From CAVPEV01 sp963703555 (GTDB taxonomy: Bacteria > Actinomycetota > Actinomycetes > Actinomycetales > Cellulomonadaceae), in NCBI GenBank assembly GCA_963703555.1, contig CAVPEV010000037.1, positions 1 to 32,399 of the forward strand: 32,399 nt of DNA, written 5' to 3'. Under the pieces are notes generated by a model. That model saw nothing but the letters and a program-made list of their open reading frames with translations, was not told the DNA's origin and ran no database searches. The position numbers were made by a program, and so were the translations under genes. This document shows, one piece after another, positions 20,894 to 29,535 of the stretch. Positions within the stretch are counted from its first letter, which is position 1, and the number at the start of each line of letters is the position of its first letter.

Positions 20894-22630
20894 TCAGTCG
20901 AGGACGGCGCCCGTGGAGGCGGAGTGCACGAGCTTGACGTACTTGCCCAGGACACCCCGGGTGTACCGGGGCGGCAGCGGCTGCCATCCCTCGCGCCGGC
21001 GGGCCAGCTCCTCGTCGTCCACGAGCAGGTCCAGTGTCGCGTTCGCCACGTCGAGCCGGATCCGGTCGCCGTCCTGCACGAAGGCGATGGGGCCGCCGTC
21101 CGCCGCCTCGGGTGCCACGTGGCCCACGCACAGACCGGTCGTCCCGCCGGAGAACCGGCCGTCGGTGAGCAGCAGCACGTTCTTGCCGAGGCCGGCGCCC
21201 TTGATCGCCCCCGTGATGGCGAGCATCTCGCGCATGCCGGGGCCGCCCTTCGGGCCCTCGTAGCGGATGACGACGACGTCCCCCCCGGTGATCGTCCCGT
21301 CCTCCAGCGCGTCCATCGCGGCCCGCTCGCGGTCGAACACCCGCGCCGTGCCCTCGAACACGTCCGAGTCGAAGCCCGCCGACTTCACCACGGCGCCGTC
21401 CGACGCCAGCGAGCCGTGCAGGATCGTGATGCCACCGGTCGGGTGGATCGGGTCGGACAGCGCGCGCAGGATCTTCCCGTCCAGGTCCGGCGGGTTGATC
21501 GCCTCGAGGTTCTCCGCCACCGTCCGGCCCGTGACGGTCAGGCAGTCCCCGTGCAGCAGGCCCGCGTCGAGCAACGCCTTCATCACCACCGGGATACCAC
21601 CGATCCGGTCGACGTCGTACATGACGTAGCGACCGAACGGCTTGACGTCGGCCAGGTGCGGCACCCGCGCACCGACGCGGGAGAAGTCCGCCAGCGTGAG
21701 GTCGACGTCCGCCTCGTGCGCGATGGCAAGCAGGTGCAGCACGGCGTTCGTGGAGCCGCCGACGGCCATGACGACCGCGATCGCGTTCTCGAACGCCTCC
21801 TTGGTGAGGATCTGCCGCGCGGTGATCCCCTTGCGCAACAGCTCCACCACCGCCTCCCCGGACCGGTGGGCGAACGCATCGCGGCGACGGTCGGCCGACG
21901 GCGGGGCCGCGGAACCGGGCAGGGACATGCCGAGCGCCTCGGCCACCGAGGCCATCGTGTTGGCGGTGTACATGCCGCCGCAGGCGCCCTCGCCGGGGCA
22001 GATCGCCCGCTCGATCCGATCGAGGTCGTCCCGGCTCATCAGACCGCGCGCGCAGGCCCCCACACCCTCGAACGCGTCGATGAGCGTCACGTCCCGCTCG
22101 GTGCCGTCGGACATCTTCACCCAGCCCGGCATGATCGTGCCGGCGTAGAGGAACACGCTGGCCAGGTCCAGGCGGGCAGCCGCCATGAGCATGCCGGGCA
22201 ACGACTTGTCACAGCCCGCCAGCAGCACGGAACCGTCCAACCGCTCCGCCTGCATGACGGTCTCCACCGAGTCGGCGATCACGTCGCGGCTGACCAGGGA
22301 GAAGTGCATGCCCTCATGCCCCATGGAGATGCCGTCGGACACCGAGATGGTGCCGAACTCCAACGGGTAGCCGCCGGCCGCGTGCACACCCTCCTTGACC
22401 GCCTGGGCCAGCCGGTCCAGCGAGAGGTTGCACGGGGTGATCTCGTTCCACGAGCTCGCCACGCCGATCTGCGGCTTGGCGAAGTCCTCGTCACCCATCC
22501 CTAGCGCGCGCATCATGCCGCGCGAGGCAGTGGCCTCGATACCGTCCGTGACCTGGCGCGATCGCGGCTTGATGTCCACCCCCCCGGGCGGGACGGGGGT
22601 CGATCCGGTGCGATCAGACGTCACAGTCAT
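20894..22630 (-). CDS. ilvD: dihydroxy-acid dehydratase
   Basis: A 578-residue iron-sulfur dehydratase that makes the 2-oxo acids of Val and Ile. Cluster-ligand cysteine candidates are C67 (NEITPCNLS), C140 (LAGCDKSLPGM) and C217 (GEGACGGMYTANTM), matching the three-cysteine pattern of the family. The C-terminal GRFSGGTTGLCVGHVAPEA region binds substrate. The ATG at 22630 lies 8 nt after a TACACT -10 element, with no Shine-Dalgarno sequence. It is separated from ilvBNC by the glucosidase and a hairpin, so it is a separate transcription unit. Confidence 0.95.
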   Translation of the reverse strand: MTVTSDRTGSTPVPPGGVDIKPRSRQVTDGIEATASRGMMRALGMGDEDFAKPQIGVASSWNEITPCNLSLDRLAQAVKEGVHAAGGYPLEFGTISVSDGISMGHEGMHFSLVSRDVIADSVETVMQAERLDGSVLLAGCDKSLPGMLMAAARLDLASVFLYAGTIMPGWVKMSDGTERDVTLIDAFEGVGACARGLMSRDDLDRIERAICPGEGACGGMYTANTMASVAEALGMSLPGSAAPPSADRRRDAFAHRSGEAVVELLRKGITARQILTKEAFENAIAVVMAVGGSTNAVLHLLAIAHEADVDLTLADFSRVGARVPHLADVKPFGRYVMYDVDRIGGIPVVMKALLDAGLLHGDCLTVTGRTVAENLEAINPPDLDGKILRALSDPIHPTGGITILHGSLASDGAVVKSAGFDSDVFEGTARVFDRERAAMDALEDGTITGGDVVVIRYEGPKGGPGMREMLAITGAIKGAGLGKNVLLLTDGRFSGGTTGLCVGHVAPEAADGGPIAFVQDGDRIRLDVANATLDLLVDDEELARRREGWQPLPPRYTRGVLGKYVKLVHSASTGAVLD

Positions 22631-22638
22631 GGATCGGG

Positions 22639-22644
22639 AGTGTA
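22639..22644 (-). promoter_or_regulatory. leaderless -10 element of ilvD
   Basis: Minus-strand TACACT ends 8 nt before the ATG at 22630. No ribosome binding site is visible. Confidence 0.45.
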
Positions 22645-22709
22645 GGACCGCAGGCTGACACCCGACAGCCCGGACCACGGAACGGACGGGCACCGCGCAG
22701 GACCGGTCG

Positions 22710-23660
22710 CTAGCCCTCGACCGGCCACCTGCTGCCGGCGCGGACCACGTTCACCGGCGCCCCGCCGGCCACCAGCGCCTCGATCTGCCGGCGTACCAGG
22801 GCGGCCACGCGGGGGAAGGTGGCAGTCGAGTTGCCACCCTGGTGCGGCGTGATGAGCACGCCCGGCGCGCGCCACAGCGGGTGGTCGGCCGGCAGCGGCT
22901 CGGGGTCGGTGACGTCCAGCGCGGCGTGCAGCCGGCCGCTGGTCAGCTCGGCGAGCAGGGCGTCGGTGTCGACCACTGCGCCCCGGGCCACGTTGACGAG
23001 CAGCGCGCCGTCGGGCATCCGGCGCAGGAAGTCCGCGTCGACCAAGCGGGACGTCCGGTCGGTGAGCGGCACGGCGAGGATCACGACGTCGACGTCGGGA
23101 AGCAGCCCGGGCAGCTCGTCCACGCCGTGCACCCGGCCGTCGGCCGTGTCCCGGGCGGTGCTCGCGGCCCGCACGACGTCGACCTCGAACGGCACCAGCC
23201 GCGCGATGATCGCCCGGCCGACCGAGCCGTGCCCCACCACGAGGACCCGGCGATCGGCCAACGACGAACGCATCGGCGACCGCCACCGGCCGGCCGGCAT
23301 GTCCCGGGCCGCCTCGTCGATCCCGCGCAGGCGGGCCAGAGTCAGACCCACCGCCAGCTCGGCCGTGCCCGCGTCGTGCACGCCACGGCCGTTGCACACC
23401 GTGATGCCCTCGGCGATGTTCCCCACGGCATGCTCGTACCCCGCGCTGGGCAGCTGGACGAGGCGCAGTCCCGGCAGGTCCCGCAGCAGCGCGAAGCCGG
23501 CGGGATCCACGAAGTAGTGCGGGGCCACGACGACGTCGACGTCGCGGGCCAGGACCGGGTCGAGGGGTGCGCGCAGGTCCCAGCGGACCAGACGGACCGT
23601 GCCCGCGAGGTCGGCCAGCCGGTGCATGAGGTCGTCGTCGGGAAGCGTGATGGTCAGCAC
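22710..23660 (-). CDS. D-isomer-specific 2-hydroxyacid dehydrogenase
   Basis: A 316-residue NAD(P)-dependent dehydrogenase of the phosphoglycerate/formate dehydrogenase superfamily. The Rossmann motif is VVGHGSVGRA (141-150); the catalytic triad is R226 (NVARGAVVD), E254 (DVTDPEPLP) and H273 (ITPHQGGN). It has no C-terminal ACT domain and is too short for SerA, so it is unlikely to be the phosphoglycerate dehydrogenase found near leuB in other actinobacteria. The substrate may be glyoxylate, hydroxypyruvate or a branched-chain 2-oxo acid; the sequence does not decide. GTG 23660 lies 6 nt after CAAGAT, a possible -10 element. Confidence 0.88.
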   Translation of the reverse strand: MLTITLPDDDLMHRLADLAGTVRLVRWDLRAPLDPVLARDVDVVVAPHYFVDPAGFALLRDLPGLRLVQLPSAGYEHAVGNIAEGITVCNGRGVHDAGTAELAVGLTLARLRGIDEAARDMPAGRWRSPMRSSLADRRVLVVGHGSVGRAIIARLVPFEVDVVRAASTARDTADGRVHGVDELPGLLPDVDVVILAVPLTDRTSRLVDADFLRRMPDGALLVNVARGAVVDTDALLAELTSGRLHAALDVTDPEPLPADHPLWRAPGVLITPHQGGNSTATFPRVAALVRRQIEALVAGGAPVNVVRAGSRWPVEG

Positions 23661-23666
23661 ACGCCC

Positions 23667-23672
23667 ATCTTG
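23667..23672 (-). promoter_or_regulatory. weak candidate -10 element of the hydroxyacid dehydrogenase
   Basis: Minus-strand CAAGAT ends 6 nt before the GTG at 23660. It matches TANNNT except at the first base. Confidence 0.3.
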
Positions 23673-23885
23673 CCCCCGGTCCGGCACCGGTCGGGCCCAG
23701 GCGTCCCGGTGACCATGCGGCACCCAGGTCCTTGGTCCCGGACGACCGCGCGCCGCCGGACGCACCGAATCCACTTCGGGACCTCGGTCCTGACCATCCG
23801 GCGCCCGGCGAGCCGACGATGAGCCCAGTCGCCCGGGAGGTCTTCCCACCCCGTCCGCCCGGGGGGCCCTGCGGCCGCGGGCCGG
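23673..23885. other. intergenic segment without a recognised gene
   Basis: About 210 bp between the GNAT gene stop and the dehydrogenase promoter. Short open frames on both strands have the Pro/Arg/Gly-rich composition expected of random high-GC DNA. I see no RNA gene or convincing terminator. Confidence 0.6.
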
Positions 23886-24431
23886 TCACCCCGGTCCGCG
23901 GCCGTCCCACTCCTCCTCGAGCAGGCCCATGAGGACGGCGTCGCAGTACCCGTCGCCGTCGCGGTGGGCGTCGCGCAGCCGGCCCTCGACCCGGAAGCCG
24001 ATGTTCTCGTACATCGACTGGGCGCGGGTGTTGATGCTCAGGACGTCGAGGCCGACCCGGTGCAGGCCGAGGCCGCCGAATGCCATGCCCAGGACCAGCT
24101 CGATCGCCTCGGTGCCGTACCCCCGACCCCGGAACGCCGGACGCATCGACAGCCGCAGGTCCGCGCGGCGCACCACCGGGTCGATGCCGAACAGGACGAT
24201 CTCACCGAGGTACTCGTCCCTGCCGTGCACGGTGACCGCCAGGTCGACCCTGTCCTGCGAGCCGGCCACCGCGGCGCACCAGGCGTCGACCTCGGCCCGG
24301 CGGGGCTTCCGGGTCACCCCTGTCAGGCGCCGCGCCTCGGGGTCGGAGAGCATGTCCCACATCGCGTCGGCGTCGCCCACCCGGACCGGCCGTAGCCGGA
24401 GCATCTCCCCCTCGAGCGTCGGCTTGTCCAC
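23886..24431 (-). CDS. GNAT acetyltransferase, RimJ/RimL-like
   Basis: A 181-residue single-domain N-acetyltransferase. The start LEGEMLRLRPVRVGDADAMW is typical of the RimJ/RimL type; the acetyl-CoA pyrophosphate loop is MRPAFRGRGYGTEAIELVL (96-114, with RGRGYG), followed by the RVGLDVLSINTRAQSMYENIGF segment (125-146). The substrate is unknown: a ribosomal protein N-terminus, an amino acid or an antibiotic are all possible. GTG 24431 is 12 bp after gatB, and its GAGGAGG ribosome binding site overlaps the end of gatB, so it belongs to the gat operon. Confidence 0.87.
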   Translation of the reverse strand: MDKPTLEGEMLRLRPVRVGDADAMWDMLSDPEARRLTGVTRKPRRAEVDAWCAAVAGSQDRVDLAVTVHGRDEYLGEIVLFGIDPVVRRADLRLSMRPAFRGRGYGTEAIELVLGMAFGGLGLHRVGLDVLSINTRAQSMYENIGFRVEGRLRDAHRDGDGYCDAVLMGLLEEEWDGRGPG

Positions 24432-24443
24432 GCCTCGGCCTCC

Positions 24444-25958
24444 TCACGGCTCCCGCACGCGCTGCATGACAAGCTCGCGCACCCGGGCGGCATTCGCCTT
24501 CCCCCGAGTGGCACCCATCACGGCGCCGATGATCGACCCGACCGGACCCAGGTTGCCGGCCCGCACCTTGGCCGCGACGTCCGGCTGCGCGGCGAGCGCC
24601 TCGTCGACGGCCGCCAGCAGCGACCCGTCGTCGGAGACGACCTCGAGCCCCCGGGCCACCACGACTGCTTCCGGGTCGCCCTCACCGGCCAGCACGCCCT
24701 CGAGGACCTTCCGGGCGAGCGTGTCCGTGATGCGCCCGGAATCGACCAGCCCCTGCAGCTGCCCGATCTGCTGGGGTGTGATCGGCAGGTCGGCGAGCTC
24801 GGCGTCCGCCTGCTTGGCGGCCCGCGCCAACTCGCCCATCCACCATTTGCGCGCGGCCGCCGGCGCGACGCCGTGGGCCACCGTCTCCTCGATGAGCTCG
24901 ACGGCGCCGGCGTTGACGACGTCACGGAACTCCGCCTCGGCGAAGCGCCACGCCTCGCGCAGCCGGTGCCGACGGGCAGCGGGCAGCTCAGGCAGGGTGC
25001 TGCGGATCCGCTCCACCCAGGCCGGGTCGGGGACGAGCGGGACGAGGTCGGGCTCCGGGAAGTACCTGTAGTCGTCCGCGTCGGACTTCACCCGGCCCGA
25101 GGTCGTCGTCCCGGTGTCCTCGTGCCAGTGCCGGGTCTCCTGGACGACCGTCTCGCCGGCGTCCAGGACGGCCGCCTGCCGGCAGATCTCGTACCGGACG
25201 GCCCGCTCGACCGAGCGGAAGGAGTTGACGTTCTTCGTCTCGGTCCGGGTGCCCAGCGGCGCGTCCGGACCGGTGCGCAACGACACGTTCACGTCCGCCC
25301 GGACGTTCCCCCGTTCCATCCGGGCCTCGGACACCCCGAGCGCCCGGAACAGGTCGCGGAGCGTGCGCACGTAGGCGCTGGCCACCTCCGGCGCCCGCGC
25401 CCCCGCGCCGTCGATCGGCCGGCTGACGATCTCCACCAGCGGCACGCCGGCCCGGTTGTAGTCCACCAGGGAGTACTCCGCACCGTGGATGCGACCCTGC
25501 GTGCCGCCGACGTGGGTGTTCTTGCCCGCGTCCTCCTCCATGTGCGCCCGCTCGATCGGCACCCGCACGACGGTGCCGTCGGCCAGCTCCACGTCGATCC
25601 AGCCGTCCGCGGCGATCGGCTCGTCGTACTGCGACGTCTGGAAGTTCTTCGGCACGTCCGGGTAGAAGTAGTTCTTCCGGGCGAACCGGCAGCTGGGCGC
25701 GATGCTGCAGTTCAGCGCCAGGCCGATGCGGACCGCGTACTCCACCGCCGTCCCGTTGACCACCGGCAGCGCGCCCGGCAGACCGAGGGACACCGGGGTG
25801 ACCTGGCTGTTCGGCTCGCCGCCGAAACTCACCTCGGCACCGTCGAACATCTTCGTGCGGGTGCCCAGCTCGACGTGCACCTCGATGCCGACGACGGGGT
25901 CGTAGCGCGCCACCGCCTCGTCGAAGTCGACCACCGGCTCCGGCCCGTGCGTGCTCAC
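24444..25958 (-). CDS. gatB: Asp-tRNA(Asn)/Glu-tRNA(Gln) amidotransferase subunit B
   Basis: A 504-residue subunit of the tRNA-dependent amidotransferase. GatB binds the misacylated tRNA, activates its Asp or Glu by phosphorylation and accepts ammonia from GatA. The cradle domain begins VGIEVHVELGTRTKMF (22-37) and includes RKNYFYPDVPKNFQTSQYD and VDYNRAGVPLVEIVSRP; a C-terminal helical and YqeY-like region (about 310-500, with WWMGELAR and GSIIGAVMGATRGKA) contacts the tRNA. GTG 25958 overlaps the gatA stop by 4 bp (GTGA) behind GGGAGG, so the subunits are coupled. Confidence 0.96.
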   Translation of the reverse strand: MSTHGPEPVVDFDEAVARYDPVVGIEVHVELGTRTKMFDGAEVSFGGEPNSQVTPVSLGLPGALPVVNGTAVEYAVRIGLALNCSIAPSCRFARKNYFYPDVPKNFQTSQYDEPIAADGWIDVELADGTVVRVPIERAHMEEDAGKNTHVGGTQGRIHGAEYSLVDYNRAGVPLVEIVSRPIDGAGARAPEVASAYVRTLRDLFRALGVSEARMERGNVRADVNVSLRTGPDAPLGTRTETKNVNSFRSVERAVRYEICRQAAVLDAGETVVQETRHWHEDTGTTTSGRVKSDADDYRYFPEPDLVPLVPDPAWVERIRSTLPELPAARRHRLREAWRFAEAEFRDVVNAGAVELIEETVAHGVAPAAARKWWMGELARAAKQADAELADLPITPQQIGQLQGLVDSGRITDTLARKVLEGVLAGEGDPEAVVVARGLEVVSDDGSLLAAVDEALAAQPDVAAKVRAGNLGPVGSIIGAVMGATRGKANAARVRELVMQRVREP

Positions 25959-27493
25959 CTGGCCACCTCCCGTGCCGGGGTGACCGGCAGCTCCGGGGCG
26001 CGATCCAGCAGCCGGCCGCCCCACCTGTCCTGCAGCAACGCCTCCAGGGCCGCTCCCACCAGGTACAACCGGTCGTCGGCCCTGGCCGGGGCGAGCACCT
26101 GGAAGCCCACCGGCAGGCCGTCGCCGGCCAGCCCCCCGGGGACGGACAGCGCCGGGATCCCCGCCAGGTTCGCCGGGATGGTGGCGACGTCGTTGAGGTA
26201 CATCGCCATGGGGTCGTCGAGCTTCTCGCCCAGGCGGAAGGCCGTCGTCGGGGCCGTCGGCGACACCAGCACGTCGACCTGCGTGAACGCGGCGGCGAAG
26301 TCACGCTGCACGAGCGTGCGCACCTTCTGCGCGCTGCCGTAGTACGCGTCGTAGTAGCCGGCGGACAGCGCGTAGGTGCCGAGGATGATCCGCCGCTTGA
26401 CCTCGTCGCCGAAGCCCGCGCCGCGGGTGGCCGCCATCACCCGTTCGGCCGTCACCGGCCCCTCGGCGGGCTCCACCCGCAGGCCGAACCGCATGCCGTC
26501 GAACTTGGCCAGGTTGCTCGACGCCTCGCTGGGCAGGATGAGGTAGTAGGCGCTCAACGCGTACGGCAGGTGGGGGCAGGAGACGTCCACCAGGCTCGCT
26601 CCGGCGTCGCGCAGCAGGTCCAGCCCCTCCTCGAACCGGGCCAGGACGTCCGGCTGGTAGCCCTCACCCTGCAGCTCGCGGACCACGCCGACCCGCAGCC
26701 CGGTGAGGTCGCCGGCGGCACCCAGCCGGGCCGCGCCGACCAGGTCCGGCAACGGCTCGGGCAGCGACGTGGAGTCGCGCGGGTCGTGGCCACCGATGAG
26801 GGTGTGCAGCAGCGCGGAGTCCAGCACGGTGCGGGTCACCGGCCCGGCCTGGTCGAGGCTGGAGGCCAGCGCGATGAGGCCGTAGCGGGACACGCCACCA
26901 TAGGTCGGCTTCACCCCGACGGTCCCGGTGACCGCGGCGGGCTGCCGGATGGAGCCCCCGGTGTCCGTCCCGATCGCCAGCGGTGCCTCGTAGGCGGCCA
27001 CCGCCGCGGCCGACCCACCGCCGGAGCCACCCGGGATGCGGTCCAGGTCCCAGGGGTTGTGGGTGTCCCCGAACGCGGAGTGCTCCGTGGAGGAGCCCAT
27101 CGCGAACTCGTCCATGTTGGTCTTGCCGAGGATCGGCAGGCCGGCCTGCCGCAACCGGGTCACGACGGTGGCGTCGTACGGCGGGACCCAGCCGGCCAGG
27201 ATGCGCGAGCCGGCGGTGGTCGGCATGCCCCGGGTGACCACCACGTCCTTCACCGCGATCGGCACACCCGCCAGCGCGTGCAGGTCCTCTCCAGCGGCAC
27301 GGCGGGCGTCGACCTCAGCGGCAGTCGCGAGTGCATCCTCGGCACTGACGTGCAGGAACGCATGCACGGCCGGATCGACCGCGGCGATGCGCTCCAGGTG
27401 CGCACGGGTCACCTCCACGCTGGAGGCGTCCCCGACGGCGAGCCGCTGCGCCAGCTCGGCAGCCGTGAGCCGGACGAGCGCGGCGTCGGCCAT
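25955..27493 (-). CDS. gatA: Asp-tRNA(Asn)/Glu-tRNA(Gln) amidotransferase subunit A
   Basis: A 512-residue amidase-signature glutaminase that releases ammonia from glutamine for GatB. The catalytic triad is K82 (PIAVKDVV), S157 (PGGSGGGSAA) and S181 (DTGGSIRQPA), the last being the nucleophile, with the usual spacing. Its ATG shares one base with the gatC stop (TGATG), with GGAGG just upstream. The order gatC-gatA-gatB is the common bacterial operon order. Confidence 0.97.
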   Translation of the reverse strand: MADAALVRLTAAELAQRLAVGDASSVEVTRAHLERIAAVDPAVHAFLHVSAEDALATAAEVDARRAAGEDLHALAGVPIAVKDVVVTRGMPTTAGSRILAGWVPPYDATVVTRLRQAGLPILGKTNMDEFAMGSSTEHSAFGDTHNPWDLDRIPGGSGGGSAAAVAAYEAPLAIGTDTGGSIRQPAAVTGTVGVKPTYGGVSRYGLIALASSLDQAGPVTRTVLDSALLHTLIGGHDPRDSTSLPEPLPDLVGAARLGAAGDLTGLRVGVVRELQGEGYQPDVLARFEEGLDLLRDAGASLVDVSCPHLPYALSAYYLILPSEASSNLAKFDGMRFGLRVEPAEGPVTAERVMAATRGAGFGDEVKRRIILGTYALSAGYYDAYYGSAQKVRTLVQRDFAAAFTQVDVLVSPTAPTTAFRLGEKLDDPMAMYLNDVATIPANLAGIPALSVPGGLAGDGLPVGFQVLAPARADDRLYLVGAALEALLQDRWGGRLLDRAPELPVTPAREVAR

Positions 27494-27789
27494 CAGTCCT
27501 CCTCCAGGATCCGCGGCACGAGGAACTTGCCGTCCAGCGCCGCCGGTGCGGCGGCGAGCACCTCGGCAGCCGGCAGGGCCGGTTCGGGCAGGTCCGCGCG
27601 AAAGACGTTGGTCAGGGGCAGCGGGTGGCTGGTCGCGGGCACGTCGGGCGTGACGACCTCGCCGACCCTCGCCACGGCGGAGACGATGACGTCGAGCTCG
27701 CCCGCCAGCCGGTCGAGCTCGTCGGGCGTGAGGTCGATGCGGGCGAGTGCGGCCACACGGGCGACCTCGTCGCGGGACAGGGTGGGCAT
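27493..27789 (-). CDS. gatC: Asp-tRNA(Asn)/Glu-tRNA(Gln) amidotransferase subunit C
   Basis: A 98-residue protein that wraps around the GatA-GatB interface and stabilises the complex. It has the typical N-terminal two-helix part (SRDEVARVAALARIDLTPDE, 5-24) and an extended C-terminal tail (about 50-98). It is the first gene of the gatCAB operon. A TAGACT -10 element ends 7 nt before its ATG, inside the 3' end of the preceding small gene. Confidence 0.95.
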   Translation of the reverse strand: MPTLSRDEVARVAALARIDLTPDELDRLAGELDVIVSAVARVGEVVTPDVPATSHPLPLTNVFRADLPEPALPAAEVLAAAPAALDGKFLVPRILEED

Positions 27790-27796
27790 GGCCCGC

Positions 27797-27802
27797 AGTC
27801 TA
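27797..27802 (-). promoter_or_regulatory. leaderless -10 element of gatCAB
   Basis: Minus-strand TAGACT is followed by 7 nt and the ATG at 27789. It overlaps the stop codon region of the upstream small gene, so the operon has its own start even if readthrough occurs. Confidence 0.5.
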
Positions 27803-28243
27803 GGTGTGGGCGCCGGCGGGTCCGGCGCCCACCGGGTCGGTCGCCGCGGAGATCAGCGCCAGGAGAGCGTCCGCATAGGCGTCCGCGGCGGACTCGGCGC
27901 CGAACCCCTGCTCGGGTCGGCCCGGCACCGTGGCCACGACCTCGTAGCCCGTATCCACCCGGGACAACCGGCGGAACGCTCCACCGAGCAGCTCGCGCAG
28001 CTGCTCCTCCGAGGGCAGCCAGACGGTGTCCTCCTGCGCCACGGAGTCCAGCGCCCACTCGGTGGTGCCGTTGAACCGCAGTACCGTGCCGGTCGCGACG
28101 GTGTGGGCCTCGACCACCATGTCGGAGATCGTGAACACCTGGCCCGTCAGCTCCGGGCGAGGGATCTCGAACTGGTCGCCCGGCCGGGGCTGCCAGCGCA
28201 GGCCCGTCGCGCGCAACCGCTCGGCCCGCTGCACGGAGATCAC
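27800..28243 (-). CDS. conserved-looking hypothetical protein upstream of gatC
   Basis: A 147-residue soluble protein with no membrane segment or recognised catalytic motif. It starts MISVQRAERLRATGLRWQP; the middle (VFTISDMVVEAH, FNGTTEWALDSV, TVWLPSEEQLRELL) looks like a compact beta-rich fold followed by a helix. Similar actinobacterial proteins are sometimes labelled as pilus assembly proteins, which I would not rely on. The GTG at 28243 overlaps the stop of the GNAT fusion by 4 bp (GTGA), so it is translated with that gene. Function unknown. Confidence 0.7.
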   Translation of the reverse strand: MISVQRAERLRATGLRWQPRPGDQFEIPRPELTGQVFTISDMVVEAHTVATGTVLRFNGTTEWALDSVAQEDTVWLPSEEQLRELLGGAFRRLSRVDTGYEVVATVPGRPEQGFGAESAADAYADALLALISAATDPVGAGPAGAHT

Positions 28244-29535
28244 CGGTCCAGTATCCGCCGACCCGTCGGCGCCGGCCCCTCGAAGTAGCGGTAGCGGTCC
28301 GCCGGGTGGAACCCGAGGCCGCCGTGCAGCCGCAGGGACGCGGTGTTGGACTCCTCCACCTGGACGAACGCGTGCCGCGCCCCCTCGGCGGACGCCTCAC
28401 GCACGGCGGCCTGCACCAGCTCGCGTCCCAGCCCGGCGCCCCGCGCGCGCGCAGCGACCGCGAGGCAGGACAGCCCGGCCCACTCCTGGGCGACCGCGAC
28501 CCGGACGACGCCCGCCGCGCCACCGGCGTCACGCACCGACAGGTAGCGGGCCGGCGCTGCCGTGACCACGGCCCGCGCGGCATCGGGCACGGGGCCGACG
28601 GCCGTCGTCGCCCACCAGCAGTCCCACCACTCGGCGTCCGGCGTCGCGCTCGCGTGCACCCGGATCGCCGGCCCGGCCACCGACACGTCGCGCACCAGCA
28701 CCCAGGTGAACGCACCCGGACGGTAGTCCCGTGCACGCAGGCGGGCCTCGAGGTCCGCCGGGCGGCTGAGGTCGTCGACCCTGACGACCGCAGGCAGCCC
28801 CTCCTGCCCGTAGAGCTCCTCGACGCGCTCGATCGCCCTGGGTACGTCGACCGGCGGACGCATGGCCAGGACGCTGTTCGCCCGGCGGCTGAACCCGCCG
28901 GAGAGCCCGACGGTCCAGCCGTCGACGTCCACCGTCCGCAGCGGCGGCCAGGTGGCGGCCTCGACCAGCGCGCCGGGACGGGCCGGCGGGGACCAGGTCC
29001 ACACGCGTAGGCGCACCTCCTCGTGCGCCCAGTCGCGGTCCGGCTCCGGCACGAACCCCAGCCGCCGGTACAGCCGCTGTGCGGTCTCCATCGCGTCCAG
29101 CGTGGAGAGCACCAGCCGGCGCCCGCCGGCCACGGCCTCCCGCATGGCAGCTTCCAGGAGCGCCTGCGCCACCCCACGCCGGCGGGCTTCCGGCGCGACC
29201 GCCAGCATGCGCAGCTCGAGCTCGTCCGGGCCGGCGACCTCGGCATAGGAGGAGCCGTACGGCGCGAGGGTCAGCGAGCCCACCACCACGTCGTCGTCGG
29301 GCGTGCCGGTGGCGCGCCTGGGGACGACGGCGACCAGCAGGGTCGCCTCCCGGGCGCGCCGCGCGGCGTCGGCCAGCTCGGCGGCGTAGCCGTCGTCCTC
29401 GTCGAGCAGGCCGTCGGCGTGGTAGGCCTCGGCCGTCAGGGCACCGACGTCGGTCACCTCGCGCTCGCCGCGGACCGGCCGGACCACCGCGGCCGCCCGG
29501 CCCTGATCTGCACCCGCGCTACCCGCGCTGCTCAT
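28240..29535 (-). CDS. two-domain GNAT acetyltransferase fusion
   Basis: A 431-residue protein with two acetyltransferase units. The N-terminal one (about 15-182) has the acetyl-CoA loop APEARRRGVAQALLEAAM (114-131) and the C-terminal element AQRLYRRLGF (152-161). The second unit (about 195-420) begins with a WPPLRTVDVDGWTVGLSGGF region (196-215, then RANSVL), which resembles actinobacterial Rv0428c-type proteins, and carries AARARGAGLGRELVQAAV (361-378) and a SLRLHGGLGF end. Both CoA loops look intact. It overlaps the ligA stop by 4 bp (ATGA). Mycothiol synthase is also a tandem GNAT but is only about 300 residues, so that name does not fit. Substrates unknown. Confidence 0.83.
   Translation of the reverse strand: MSSAGSAGADQGRAAAVVRPVRGEREVTDVGALTAEAYHADGLLDEDDGYAAELADAARRAREATLLVAVVPRRATGTPDDDVVVGSLTLAPYGSSYAEVAGPDELELRMLAVAPEARRRGVAQALLEAAMREAVAGGRRLVLSTLDAMETAQRLYRRLGFVPEPDRDWAHEEVRLRVWTWSPPARPGALVEAATWPPLRTVDVDGWTVGLSGGFSRRANSVLAMRPPVDVPRAIERVEELYGQEGLPAVVRVDDLSRPADLEARLRARDYRPGAFTWVLVRDVSVAGPAIRVHASATPDAEWWDCWWATTAVGPVPDAARAVVTAAPARYLSVRDAGGAAGVVRVAVAQEWAGLSCLAVAARARGAGLGRELVQAAVREASAEGARHAFVQVEESNTASLRLHGGLGFHPADRYRYFEGPAPTGRRILDR

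Noticed and set aside
22710..23660. serA (phosphoglycerate dehydrogenase), often near leuB in actinobacteria
   Set aside because: The protein has only 316 residues, no ACT or allosteric domains, and lies far from leuB; a generic D-2-hydroxyacid dehydrogenase name is safer.
23673..23885. Small protein gene in the gap after the GNAT gene (frames near 23732-23932)
   Set aside because: No ribosome binding site or promoter geometry; Pro/Arg/Gly-rich composition typical of non-coding high-GC sequence; overlaps the end of the GNAT gene.
28240..29535. Mycothiol synthase (MshD), also a tandem GNAT
   Set aside because: It is over 100 residues too long, and the second half resembles Rv0428c-type proteins instead.
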